Notes under the pieces: generated by a model
Database searches by the model: none
What the model saw: only the letters and a program-made list of their open reading frames with translations
Told to the model about the DNA's origin: nothing
Program-made: the position numbers and the translations under genes
Assembly (NCBI GenBank): GCA_023425285.1
Contig: JAFACY010000076.1
Span: 1 to 15,303, forward strand
Source: Bacillota bacterium
Lineage (GTDB): Bacteria; Bacillota; Clostridia; Tissierellales; Sedimentibacteraceae
Length of the DNA: 15,303 nt
Reading direction: 5' to 3'
In this document: positions 6,912-14,364 of the stretch, piece by piece
Numbering within the stretch: the first letter of the stretch is position 1
Layout of the letters: every line of letters begins with the position of its first letter

Positions 6912-8002
6912 AACACGTCTACCGCTGTTTTAATAATTTCATCAGGGAAATCAAATGTTACTGTATGGTGCGGGGTTATATTTCCGGCTCCTATATCAAA
7001 ATAAGCACCTGAGGCTGCCTTGGTGAAATAGCCGAAATCTTCAGAACCGCGTTTTACATGCGGAAATTCATGAGTTTTAATTCCCAGCTTCGCACAAGCC
7101 TTCCGGACCTTTTCCACGCTTGATAAATGATTTGAGGTTTCCGGAAAATAGTCGCAGAATTCGTTATGATATTCCAGTCCATATTCAGATGCCAGACCAT
7201 AGGCCAGCATATCCAGACGGGATTGGAGGCAATTCATTTCTTCCTCATACTGACCACGCAGGGTTACACGCAGTACGCCTGAGCTCGCTGATGTGCCAAA
7301 CGCCGGCGAGCCAATCTCCACATGTATAACTGTGCATAAAACCAGTCCCCTGTAATCTTCCGCCCTGTACAATGACGGTAAGGCGCAAATAATTCTTGCA
7401 ATCGCCAGCGAAGGATTTCGCCCGACTCCGGGGTCTGAGGCATGAGAAGGAACACCCTTGAAATACAGACTCATACCTTTTGATGCACATTGAAAGCTTC
7501 CGCTGTTTACAATAACTTCTCCCAACGGATATCCCGGCTCATTGTGAAATCCAAAGACTTCGTCAATTCCCTCCTCCTCAACCAAAGCCACACATTGCTT
7601 TGCACCATCTCCGGTTTCTTCCGCATGCTGGAAAATAAAATAAATAGTATTTTCACATCCCAATTCATCCACTTCCAGTGCAAATGCAGCCAATGAAGCG
7701 CTGTGTCCGTCATGACCGCATTTATGAGATACACCCGGAATTTGCGAACCGTAAGGCAGACTGATTGTTTCATCAATGGGAAGTGCGTCAAAGTCGGCAC
7801 GAAACGCAATTTTTTCAGCCCCGGAGGAAGCACGGTAGACTGCATAGAACCATGCACCCCTGTCCACAACCTCAAGTTTTGTATTGTTACATAAAAAATC
7901 CATAAGATAAGCTTTTGTCCATACTTCATTATTTGATACCTCCGGATGGCGATGCAGCTCATGCCGGAGCGCAACAGCTAATTCATAATTTTTTTTATTC
8001 AA
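6884..8002 (-). CDS. M20D family metallo-amidohydrolase / peptidase
   Basis: A cytoplasmic zinc hydrolase of the M20D type (hippurate hydrolase, N-acyl-amino-acid or indoleacetyl-amino-acid hydrolase relatives), cleaving an acyl or aminoacyl amide. The 372 residues begin at once with the family's LRHELHRHPE (12-20). Metal ligands are visible: RADFDALPI (68-76), HKCGHDGHSA (93-102, Cys95 and His97), HAEETGDGA (126-134, Glu128/Glu129), FHNEPG (152-157, His153) and PHHT (344-347). A dimerisation domain spans about 170-280. The start is TTG 8002-8000; GGGAGG lies 10 nt before it, and an in-frame ATG two codons upstream is followed directly by TAA, so ATG cannot be used. It is the last gene after livF (19-nt gap), suggesting that it hydrolyses what the transporter brings in. 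The last codons overlap the convergent deaminase gene by 28 nt. Confidence 0.87.
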   Translation of the reverse strand: MNKKNYELAVALRHELHRHPEVSNNEVWTKAYLMDFLCNNTKLEVVDRGAWFYAVYRASSGAEKIAFRADFDALPIDETISLPYGSQIPGVSHKCGHDGHSASLAAFALEVDELGCENTIYFIFQHAEETGDGAKQCVALVEEEGIDEVFGFHNEPGYPLGEVIVNSGSFQCASKGMSLYFKGVPSHASDPGVGRNPSLAIARIICALPSLYRAEDYRGLVLCTVIHVEIGSPAFGTSASSGVLRVTLRGQYEEEMNCLQSRLDMLAYGLASEYGLEYHNEFCDYFPETSNHLSSVEKVRKACAKLGIKTHEFPHVKRGSEDFGYFTKAASGAYFDIGAGNITPHHTVTFDFPDEIIKTAVDVFYELATLRP

Positions 8003-8019
8003 TTACATTAAACCTCCCT
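8000..8019 (-). promoter_or_regulatory. Ribosome site with ATG-TAA start-stop ahead of the M20 TTG start
   Basis: On the minus strand GGGAGG is followed by TTTA, then ATG (8008-8006), TAA (8005-8003) and TTG (8002-8000), all in one frame. ATG is 4 nt and TTG 10 nt from the ribosome site. Either TTG is the native start and the ATG is an idle start-stop, or a mutation to TAA has crippled an original ATG start. Confidence 0.6.
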
Positions 8020-8021
8020 TG

Positions 8022-8750
8022 TCAGCTCTTTATACCCAGATATTCTTCCTGAACACTTGGATCATCTGCCAATTCCTGCCCCGTACCTTCTAAGGCAATG
8101 AGACCTGTGTTCAATACATAGGCGCGATCAGCCACATCAAGTGCAAGGTATGCGTTTTGTTCAACCAATAATACCGTAAGTCCTTTTTCTTTATTCAGCT
8201 GTTGAATTTTATCAAAGACTTCATCAATTATTATCGGTGCCAATCCCAAGGAAGGCTCATCTAAACAGAGCAATTTCGGATGTGCCATCAGTGCACGTCC
8301 GATGGCCAGCATCTGCTGTTCGCCGCCTGACAGCGTACCGCCTGACTGACGTATGCGTTTACCAAGGATAGGAAAAAGTGTAAGTACTTCCTCCATTGTT
8401 TCATTTACGGCACGCTTATATTCCGTTCCCTTAAGGGCACAGGTTCCCAGGATTAAATTCTCACGCACAGAGAGTGCGGGAAATATATGCCTTCCTTCGG
8501 GAACAAGTGAGATGCCGCTTACAACCACTTCATATACGTTCCCCGGGAGTGACTGTTCATTAAAAATGATTTCTCCGGAATCAATGCGTTTATCGCCTGC
8601 TATAGTGCGCATAAGAGTAGATTTTCCCGCACCGTTGGAACCTACAATAGAAGTAATCTCACCTTCATTGATATAGAGAGAAACACCGTTCAGAGCACAA
8701 ATCCCCCCGTAATAGGAAAATAAATTCTTCACTTCCACTAATTTTTTCAT
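8022..8750 (-). CDS. livF: Branched-chain amino acid-type ABC transporter ATPase LivF
   Basis: One of the two ATPases of a Liv/HAAT-type importer at the inner face of the membrane; 242 residues, normal for LivF. Walker A GSNGAGKST (37-45), signature LSGGEQQ (140-146), Walker B LLCLDE (160-165) and the PSLGLAP segment that follows in LivF. The switch region reads VEQN (196-199), with Gln where other ABC proteins have His; this is usual for LivF and not a defect. ATG overlaps the livG stop by 4 nt (ATGA), with AGGAGG upstream inside livG. The family name does not prove leucine as substrate: such systems also carry amides, urea or aromatic compounds. Confidence 0.92.
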   Translation of the reverse strand: MKKLVEVKNLFSYYGGICALNGVSLYINEGEITSIVGSNGAGKSTLMRTIAGDKRIDSGEIIFNEQSLPGNVYEVVVSGISLVPEGRHIFPALSVRENLILGTCALKGTEYKRAVNETMEEVLTLFPILGKRIRQSGGTLSGGEQQMLAIGRALMAHPKLLCLDEPSLGLAPIIIDEVFDKIQQLNKEKGLTVLLVEQNAYLALDVADRAYVLNTGLIALEGTGQELADDPSVQEEYLGIKS

Positions 8751-9532
8751 TGTTTTTTCCTCCTGTCACCGAGATATGCACGTATAACATCCGGATTGGA
8801 CTGAATATCCTGTGGTGTACCTTCAGCAAGTAATTTCCCCAGATTCAAAACATAAATCCTGCTGCACAGCTTCAAAACAACGTCAATGTGATGCTCAATA
8901 AGCATAACTGAAAGGTTAAAGTCCTTGTGGATGCCGTGCAGCAGTTCAATCAGCCCGGCACATTCATCATTGTTCATACCGGCAGCAGGCTCGTCTAACA
9001 GCAAAAGGCTCGAATCCGCAGCTAAAGCACGTGCAATTTCAAGGCGGCGCTGCAATCCGTATGCCAATGCACCGGCCTGGTGATCCTTGTACTTTTCAAT
9101 GCCGAGACGGTTAAGATAATCTAAAGCTTTTTCCTGGATGCGTTTGTCCTCCTGCTTTATGGAAGGTAATCCCAGCATTGCCGAAAAAACGTTATAGGTT
9201 GGCTTGCTGTGAATTGGCAAGCACACATTTTCCAGCACTGTCATCTTCGGAAAGATACGTATGTTTTGAAAAGTACGACTTATACCCATGTGTGAAATTT
9301 TATCGGGGCTCTTTTTTATAAGACTTTTCCCCTGGTATGTTATAGTTCCTTCCGTAGGAGTGAGATTGCCGGTAATAGAGTTGAAAAAGGTGGTTTTTCC
9401 GGCACCGTTGGGGCCAATCAGGCCTACAAATTCGCCTTTGTTTATGTGCATACTTACGTTATCAATAGCATACAGACCTCCAAAGCGAATGACAAGATTG
9501 TTGACCTTGAGTGCATTGTCTGAATTATTCAC
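8747..9532 (-). CDS. livG: Branched-chain amino acid-type ABC transporter ATPase LivG
   Basis: Second ATPase of the Liv-type importer, 261 residues. Walker A GPNGAGKTT (40-48), Q-loop SRTFQNIRIF (85-94), the LivG-type signature AYGLQRRLEIARAL (157-170), Walker B LLLLDE (176-181), followed by PAAGMN, and His214 in IEHHID. The LivG trait of a long insertion before the signature (about 105-150) is present. Start is GTG 9532-9530, overlapping the livM stop (GTGA), with AGGAGGAG about 9 nt before it. Pairs with LivF to energise LivH-LivM. Confidence 0.92.
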   Translation of the reverse strand: MNNSDNALKVNNLVIRFGGLYAIDNVSMHINKGEFVGLIGPNGAGKTTFFNSITGNLTPTEGTITYQGKSLIKKSPDKISHMGISRTFQNIRIFPKMTVLENVCLPIHSKPTYNVFSAMLGLPSIKQEDKRIQEKALDYLNRLGIEKYKDHQAGALAYGLQRRLEIARALAADSSLLLLDEPAAGMNNDECAGLIELLHGIHKDFNLSVMLIEHHIDVVLKLCSRIYVLNLGKLLAEGTPQDIQSNPDVIRAYLGDRRKKQ

Positions 9533-10473
9533 GATTTTTTCTCCTCCTTTGTATTTGCTTTTTTAGTAAGCTTTGAGAAAGACTGCAGCCATTTTTCAGT
9601 AAGCTTTGCCCTGTTTTGAGGGAATTCTTTGAAAAATCGGATTGTATTCTTAAGCGAGAACTCTCTGTAGCCCATGATACCCTCCGGACGGAAGCGCATG
9701 ATGAGGATGTACAATAATCCGTAAACAACCAAACGCCAGTTAACAAGAAACCTGAGATATTCAAGGGAGGTTGTCATAAGTGCTGCCGCAATCAATGGAC
9801 CGGTGATACTGTTTGTTCCGCCTGTAACCAGCGTTGCAAGGAAGTCATTGGAACGTGTATCCGAAAAGGTAGCCGGTGCGATATATTGCAGCCAGAAGCC
9901 AAGCATTCCGCCTGCGACTCCGCAATAAAATGCCGAAATAGCTAAAGAAAGCAGCTTGGTACGAACAACACTGACTCCCATCATTTCCGCCGCAACCTCC
10001 TGCTGCTGTATTGCAACACAATTTTTACCGTACTGGGAGTTGACAAAGTTCCACATAAAATACACCAATACTATCATAAATAAAAGTGCGGACCAAAGTG
10101 TTGTAAGCTTTGGAATATTAGTTATACCGAGAGCACCATTTGTTATGGGATTATTCATATTATTCAGTATTAAACGCACGACAGTGCCGAAGCCAAGCAT
10201 ACAGATAGCAAAATAGTCACCCCTCAGCTTGTTACGCAATGTCGGATAGCCGATAACTATACTGATGAGTACTGAGGCCAAGCCGCCTAAAATAATTGCA
10301 ATTACATACGGAATCATAAAATACTTATTTAAAAGAACAGCTGCATAGGCACCAATGCACATGAACCCGGCATGACCAAGAGAGAACATCCCGGTATAGC
10401 CGGTAAGAAGCGCAAGACCTATAACAGCAACGATATTTGTACAGGTTGTAACAACAACGGATGCTATATACAT
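9529..10473 (-). CDS. livM: Branched-chain amino acid-type ABC transporter permease LivM
   Basis: Membrane permease of 314 residues with eight or more hydrophobic segments. Family features: GYTGMFSLGHAGFMCIGAYAA near residues 25-45 (shortened here in mind), the EVAAEMMGVSVVRTKLLSLAISAFYCGVAGG region with the ATPase-contact loop, and the closing RFRPEGIMG (256-264 region) typical of LivM. A basic, Lys-rich tail of about 40 residues follows. ATG 10473-10471 has AAGGAGG in the 11-nt gap after livH. Ends in a 4-nt overlap with livG. Confidence 0.9.
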   Translation of the reverse strand: MYIASVVVTTCTNIVAVIGLALLTGYTGMFSLGHAGFMCIGAYAAVLLNKYFMIPYVIAIILGGLASVLISIVIGYPTLRNKLRGDYFAICMLGFGTVVRLILNNMNNPITNGALGITNIPKLTTLWSALLFMIVLVYFMWNFVNSQYGKNCVAIQQQEVAAEMMGVSVVRTKLLSLAISAFYCGVAGGMLGFWLQYIAPATFSDTRSNDFLATLVTGGTNSITGPLIAAALMTTSLEYLRFLVNWRLVVYGLLYILIMRFRPEGIMGYREFSLKNTIRFFKEFPQNRAKLTEKWLQSFSKLTKKANTKEEKKS

Positions 10474-10484
10474 ATTAGTCCTCC

Positions 10485-11360
10485 TTATAATTTACTTTGA
10501 TCGCCCTTGCCAATGAGGCCGTTTGGCATGAACATTAGTATAATAATCATTGTGCCGAATGAGAAAAGATCCCTGTAGGTTGCGGAAATATACCCGGCAA
10601 CAAGAGTTTCGAGAATGCCCAGTAAAAATCCACCGAGCACAGCCCCCGGAAGACTTCCAAGTCCGCCAATAACAGCGGCAATGAACGCTTTTGTTGACAT
10701 GGCTCCCATTCCCGGATAAACGGTATACTTCATTCCGAAAAACATTCCTGCAATTGCTGCGGTGATGCCGGAAATCGCAAATACAATCAGAGAAACCCGA
10801 TTAACATTTATACCCATGAGACCGGCGGTTGATACATCAATGGCACTTGCACGTACAGTAATACCGGGTCTTGTCTTGTAAAGAAAAAAGCTTAAAAGCA
10901 CTAAGGCTACTACGGATGTAATTAGTGCCACAACATCGACAGTTCCAATCTGAACATTCATAAACGAAACCGTATTGGAGGCGAAGCCGCTGGACAAGGT
11001 TCTCAAATTAGCACCAAACAAGACAAGGTACAGGTTTGTAAGAAAGATATTAACACCCATTGCGGAAATCATCAAAAACAGCCTCTTTGCATTTCTTTTA
11101 CGCATCGGACGATAAGCTAACAGCTCAACTGCGATTGATACAACAATACCGGTTGCAATTGCCACAATCATAGCAGGTATTGTCCCGAAGCCTGCACTGG
11201 ATACAAAGTATCCGGAAAATGCAGATACCATCATAACGCCGCCAAAAGCAAAGTTTGTAAAATCAAACACGCTGTATATCAAAGCATATCCAACCGCAAG
11301 CATCGCGTATAATCCTCCGACTGATACGCTGGTAATCAACTGCTGAAAAATAATTGTCAT
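10485..11360 (-). CDS. livH: Branched-chain amino acid-type ABC transporter permease LivH
   Basis: Second permease, 291 residues, normal for LivH, with about eight hydrophobic segments. The GGLYAMLAVGYALIYSV stretch near residues 15-31, FTNFAFGGVMM (34-44), the AIDVSTAGLMGINVNRV contact loop (near 173-189) and AFIAAVIGGLGSLPGAVLGG (near 225-244) are diagnostic for LivH. ATG 11360-11358 has AGGAG 7 nt upstream. Separated from the binding-protein gene by 97 nt that hold an 11-bp hairpin. It forms the channel with LivM. Confidence 0.92.
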   Translation of the reverse strand: MTIIFQQLITSVSVGGLYAMLAVGYALIYSVFDFTNFAFGGVMMVSAFSGYFVSSAGFGTIPAMIVAIATGIVVSIAVELLAYRPMRKRNAKRLFLMISAMGVNIFLTNLYLVLFGANLRTLSSGFASNTVSFMNVQIGTVDVVALITSVVALVLLSFFLYKTRPGITVRASAIDVSTAGLMGINVNRVSLIVFAISGITAAIAGMFFGMKYTVYPGMGAMSTKAFIAAVIGGLGSLPGAVLGGFLLGILETLVAGYISATYRDLFSFGTMIIILMFMPNGLIGKGDQSKL

Positions 11361-11378
11361 GATATTCTCCTAATATTA

Positions 11379-11415
11379 TGTGCAATGAACCTATGATTTC
11401 GAGATTCATTGCACA
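11379..11415 (-). repeat. Perfect 11-bp hairpin between binding-protein gene and livH
   Basis: TGTGCAATGAA (11379-11389) and TTCATTGCACA (11405-11415) are perfectly complementary, with a 15-nt loop. There is no T-run after the stem on the minus strand, so a classic terminator is unlikely. In ABC operons a hairpin between the binding-protein gene and the permease genes often protects the upstream mRNA and lets the binding protein be made in excess; I infer that role here. It ends about 18 nt before the livH start. Confidence 0.6.
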
Positions 11416-11432
11416 AAGATTTTTAAAGCTTA

Positions 11433-11458
11433 TATAATTATTTAATTGTGTAATTATA
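11433..11458 (-). repeat. AT-only 8-bp inverted repeat directly after the binding-protein stop
   Basis: TATAATTA (11433-11440) and TAATTATA (11451-11458) with a 10-nt loop, one base past the stop codon at 11462-11460. The all-AT stem is weak alone, but lies just ahead of the stronger hairpin at 11379-11415 and might add to mRNA 3'-end folding. Confidence 0.35.
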
Positions 11459-11459
11459 T

Positions 11460-12626
11460 TTAATTTGTCGGATAGTAGTTTTCAATCAGCGTGTATTTGC
11501 CATCCTTAACACCTATAATAGCAACCATCTTGTTCAAAGGGTTATGTGTTTTAGGGTCAACCGTAAAATGCTTGTCTGTAAACAGTGATACATCATCAGC
11601 ATTTTCAAGAGCTGCTTGGATATCAACAGGGTTAAGGCTTTGTGATTCATTGATTGCATGCATTAAAAGCTCTACAGCGTCATATGCAAGATAAACAAAT
11701 ATGTTTGCGGAATATTCTTTATGTTTTGCGTTATATGATGCCTTAAACTCATCATAAGCAGGGTCATCCCCGAAAAGATAGTTTGTCATAATGGCGCCTT
11801 CTATATTTGGACCAGCTACTTCAAGGAGTGTATCATCATAAACTCCATCGGTGAAGATCCATTTAAAATCAAGATTCAGGTCCGCTGCCTGGTTAGCAGC
11901 CAAAGAAGGTAATTTGTAGGTGCCGCTTGGGAAAAATATGGCGTCAATACCTGATTTACCAAAGTTTGTGAGCTGAGCACGGAACTCAACATCGCCGTCC
12001 TGAATACCGATTCGGTCAACAACTGTGCCTCCTAAGGATTCAAACTGTTTCTGGAAGAAATCACAAATATTCTGAGAATATGGATTTCCAAGTGTTTCAA
12101 TCAGCCCTACTTTACGGATACCCTGAGAAAAAGCATAGTTGGCAGCAGCTGTACCCTGGTAAGAGTCTATAAAACAGACACGAAACGCATAAGAATTAAG
12201 TGTACCGTCTTCAGCAACTGTTACCTTTTCGTTGGTAGCAGACGTAGCAATGAAAGGAACTTTCGCCTTTTCAGCGATAGCTGCCATAGGTATTGCAGCT
12301 GAGCTCGAAGAAGGACCAATAACTGCAATAGCCTTGTCCTCATTAATCAAACGGTTAAATGCCAGAGAGCCGTCAACAGCATTATCAGGCTGCATATCAT
12401 AAGACACAAGCTTTACCTGCTTGCCAAGAATTCCGCCCTTTGCATTAACTTCAGCAAAATAATCCTGTAAGAACAATTGCGGCGGCACACCTACATAAGC
12501 ATCATTTCCTGAAAGATCGCCTATATATCCGATTACAACCATATCATCTTCCTTTTTACAACCAATCAGCGTGATTAAAATCACAAGCATTACGAGAATA
12601 AGATAAAAGAATTTTCTAAATTTCAT
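11460..12626 (-). CDS. Liv-type ABC transporter substrate-binding lipoprotein
   Basis: Extracellular receptor of the adjacent importer, 388 residues. A basic start (KFRK) and hydrophobic stretch lead to the lipobox LIGC with Cys23 as the lipid anchor, as expected in a Gram-positive. The mature part has the type-I leucine-binding fold: VIGYIGDLSGNDAYVG near 31-46, a GGILGKQVKLVSYD segment (60-73 region), IAVIGPSSSSAAIPMA near 95-110 and FIATSATNE. AGGAGG precedes ATG 12626-12624. The 127-nt upstream gap shows no convincing promoter, so it may be co-transcribed with the amidohydrolase gene. The ligand cannot be told from sequence; the flanking hydrolases favour a peptide- or amide-like compound over free leucine. 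Confidence 0.9.
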   Translation of the reverse strand: MKFRKFFYLILVMLVILITLIGCKKEDDMVVIGYIGDLSGNDAYVGVPPQLFLQDYFAEVNAKGGILGKQVKLVSYDMQPDNAVDGSLAFNRLINEDKAIAVIGPSSSSAAIPMAAIAEKAKVPFIATSATNEKVTVAEDGTLNSYAFRVCFIDSYQGTAAANYAFSQGIRKVGLIETLGNPYSQNICDFFQKQFESLGGTVVDRIGIQDGDVEFRAQLTNFGKSGIDAIFFPSGTYKLPSLAANQAADLNLDFKWIFTDGVYDDTLLEVAGPNIEGAIMTNYLFGDDPAYDEFKASYNAKHKEYSANIFVYLAYDAVELLMHAINESQSLNPVDIQAALENADDVSLFTDKHFTVDPKTHNPLNKMVAIIGVKDGKYTLIENYYPTN

Positions 12627-12650
12627 GTTTTCATTCCTCCTATGAGATAA

Positions 12651-12717
12651 TTTAGTACTTTCAGAAGCTTTGAAAGTATTTATTCAACTGCAATTTCCAA
12701 GGTTGTTTTTAGTACTT
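12651..12717. repeat. Direct repeat TTTAGTACTT and a small hairpin before the binding-protein gene
   Basis: TTTAGTACTT occurs at 12651-12660 and again at 12708-12717. The left copy overlaps an inverted repeat, TACTTTC (12656-12662) with GAAAGTA (12672-12678), loop 9 nt. The repeats sit in the 127-nt gap between the amidohydrolase and binding-protein genes and could be regulator sites. No other signal is clear in this gap. Confidence 0.3.
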
Positions 12718-12753
12718 ATCCTCAATATTGCAGGTGATAATCATTGGTTATCG

Positions 12754-14364
12754 TTACTTTCCTTTTGACTCATAACGGATTATACCGTCAACTATGGTCA
12801 TTTCAACCTTTACATCAAGCAACTTTTCATTGCTTATATTATAAATATCATCAGACAGCACTGCCATGTCGGCAAAATAGCCGCTTTTGATTTTCCCCTT
12901 TATATTTTCTTCATATGAACAGTATGCCGATTCGCATGTATAAGCTCTGATGCTTTCTTCCACCGTAATACTTTGTTCGGGATAAAATCCTTTTTCGGGG
13001 AATCCGTTCAGGTCCTTTCTTGCTGCTGCACAATAAATATTTTCCATAGGATTAAATTTTTCTACCGGTGAGTCCGTACCCATAGACAGATGAACTCCGT
13101 TACGTACGAGCCAGCCAAAGTTATAGCTTGATGAAGCAAGCTTCCTTCCAACCCTGTCTTCAACTATATGAAGGTCATAGTTCAGAAAGATGGGCTGGGC
13201 ATATACCAATAAATCCATCTCTTTTATTCTGTTCAAAAGCTTTTCATCCGTTATCTGACAGTGTACAACTCCATGTCTTAAGGAGGTGTCAGGATATTTT
13301 TTTCTTGCATATTCAATATTGTCAATTACAAGTTCGAGAGCTTTGTCTCCTATGCAGTGTATTGCAGCATAGTAACCGGATTTCTGACATGTTTCCACCA
13401 TCTTTTTTAATTCATTCTCATTATGGATTAAAATTCCTTTCATATCCGGTGCATCTTTGTATGATTCCCTGAGTGCAGCGCTTCTTGAGCCTAAGGAACC
13501 GTCAGCCAGAATTTTAACGGGTCCTATGCGATAAAAATCATTGATATTTAAGTCTTTATAATCCCAATTTATAAAGTCCTCCAATCCCTCCTGATCAACT
13601 GCAAGACACTGCTGCGTAACCCTCACAGGCAGATTTCCTTCTTCGGCAAGTTCTGAATAAGCCTGTATTATTCGTTTATAATCTACAGACATATTGAAAT
13701 CATCCGTATGGATGGAAGTTATACCTTGCTTCAGCAAATCTTCACATGCTTTTTTTATAATAGTTTTCAGCGTCTGCACATCATAGCTTTTTACTGAAAC
13801 TTGTACTAACTCCTTGGCTGTTTCACGAAACAAACCTAAAGATACATCAAAATATCCGCCTTTAACCTGTGGTGTTTCCTCATCTATCCCAAGCATCTCC
13901 AGGGCCTTTGAATTTGCCAGCAGCAAATGTGAGCAGCATCTGAACAATACTATGGGATGATCCGCAGAAATTAAATCCAGATCAGACTTGGCAGGATAAA
14001 CTTTCACATCAAATAAATCCTGATTCCATCCGGTGCCTATTACCCAGTTTCCCGGCATTATATTTTTATCCTTTATAAATTTACGGGTATCATCTATTAA
14101 TTCTTGTAATGAAGTGCTTTTACTTAAATCACAGCAATTAGAAAATATTCCGTACTTGACATTATGCAAATGAGAATCATTAAAACCGGGAACGATGGTT
14201 CTCATCCTTAAATCAAGTACCTTCGTATTTTTACCGGTTAGCTTCAGTATGTCGGCATCACATCCCACAGCTATGACCTTACCATTCTTAATGGCAACCG
14301 CGGAAGCATCAGGACATTGTTCATCCATTGTAATTACATTGCCGTTATACAAAATTAAATCCAT
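12754..14364 (-). CDS. YtcJ/AepA-type metal-dependent amidohydrolase
   Basis: A cytoplasmic amidohydrolase-superfamily enzyme, 536 residues from the preferred start. Motifs: DLILYNGNVITMDE opening, PGFNDSHLH (59-67, His65 and His67 as metal ligands), TGWNQ (111-115), VKILADGSLGSRSAAL (283-298, with Lys284 where the family has its metal-bridging Lys), HCIGD (336-340), RHGVVHCQ (363-370) and MGTDSPVE (428-435, Asp431). Members with known activity hydrolyse amide or formamide bonds; most, like this one, have no assigned substrate. The first ATG (14370) is only 2 nt from GGGGAG, while the ATG at 14364 is 8 nt away, so I prefer the latter. It overlaps the end of the P1 peptidase gene by 20 nt (26 from the first ATG), pointing to coupled translation. 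Confidence 0.88.
   Translation of the reverse strand: MDLILYNGNVITMDEQCPDASAVAIKNGKVIAVGCDADILKLTGKNTKVLDLRMRTIVPGFNDSHLHNVKYGIFSNCCDLSKSTSLQELIDDTRKFIKDKNIMPGNWVIGTGWNQDLFDVKVYPAKSDLDLISADHPIVLFRCCSHLLLANSKALEMLGIDEETPQVKGGYFDVSLGLFRETAKELVQVSVKSYDVQTLKTIIKKACEDLLKQGITSIHTDDFNMSVDYKRIIQAYSELAEEGNLPVRVTQQCLAVDQEGLEDFINWDYKDLNINDFYRIGPVKILADGSLGSRSAALRESYKDAPDMKGILIHNENELKKMVETCQKSGYYAAIHCIGDKALELVIDNIEYARKKYPDTSLRHGVVHCQITDEKLLNRIKEMDLLVYAQPIFLNYDLHIVEDRVGRKLASSSYNFGWLVRNGVHLSMGTDSPVEKFNPMENIYCAAARKDLNGFPEKGFYPEQSITVEESIRAYTCESAYCSYEENIKGKIKSGYFADMAVLSDDIYNISNEKLLDVKVEMTIVDGIIRYESKGK

Noticed and set aside
8022..8750. Missing switch histidine in LivF as a sign of inactivation
   Set aside because: Gln in VEQN is the normal LivF state, and all other ATPase motifs are intact.
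11379..11415. Intrinsic terminator between the binding-protein gene and livH
   Set aside because: No T-run follows the stem in the direction of transcription, and the permease genes depend on read-through.
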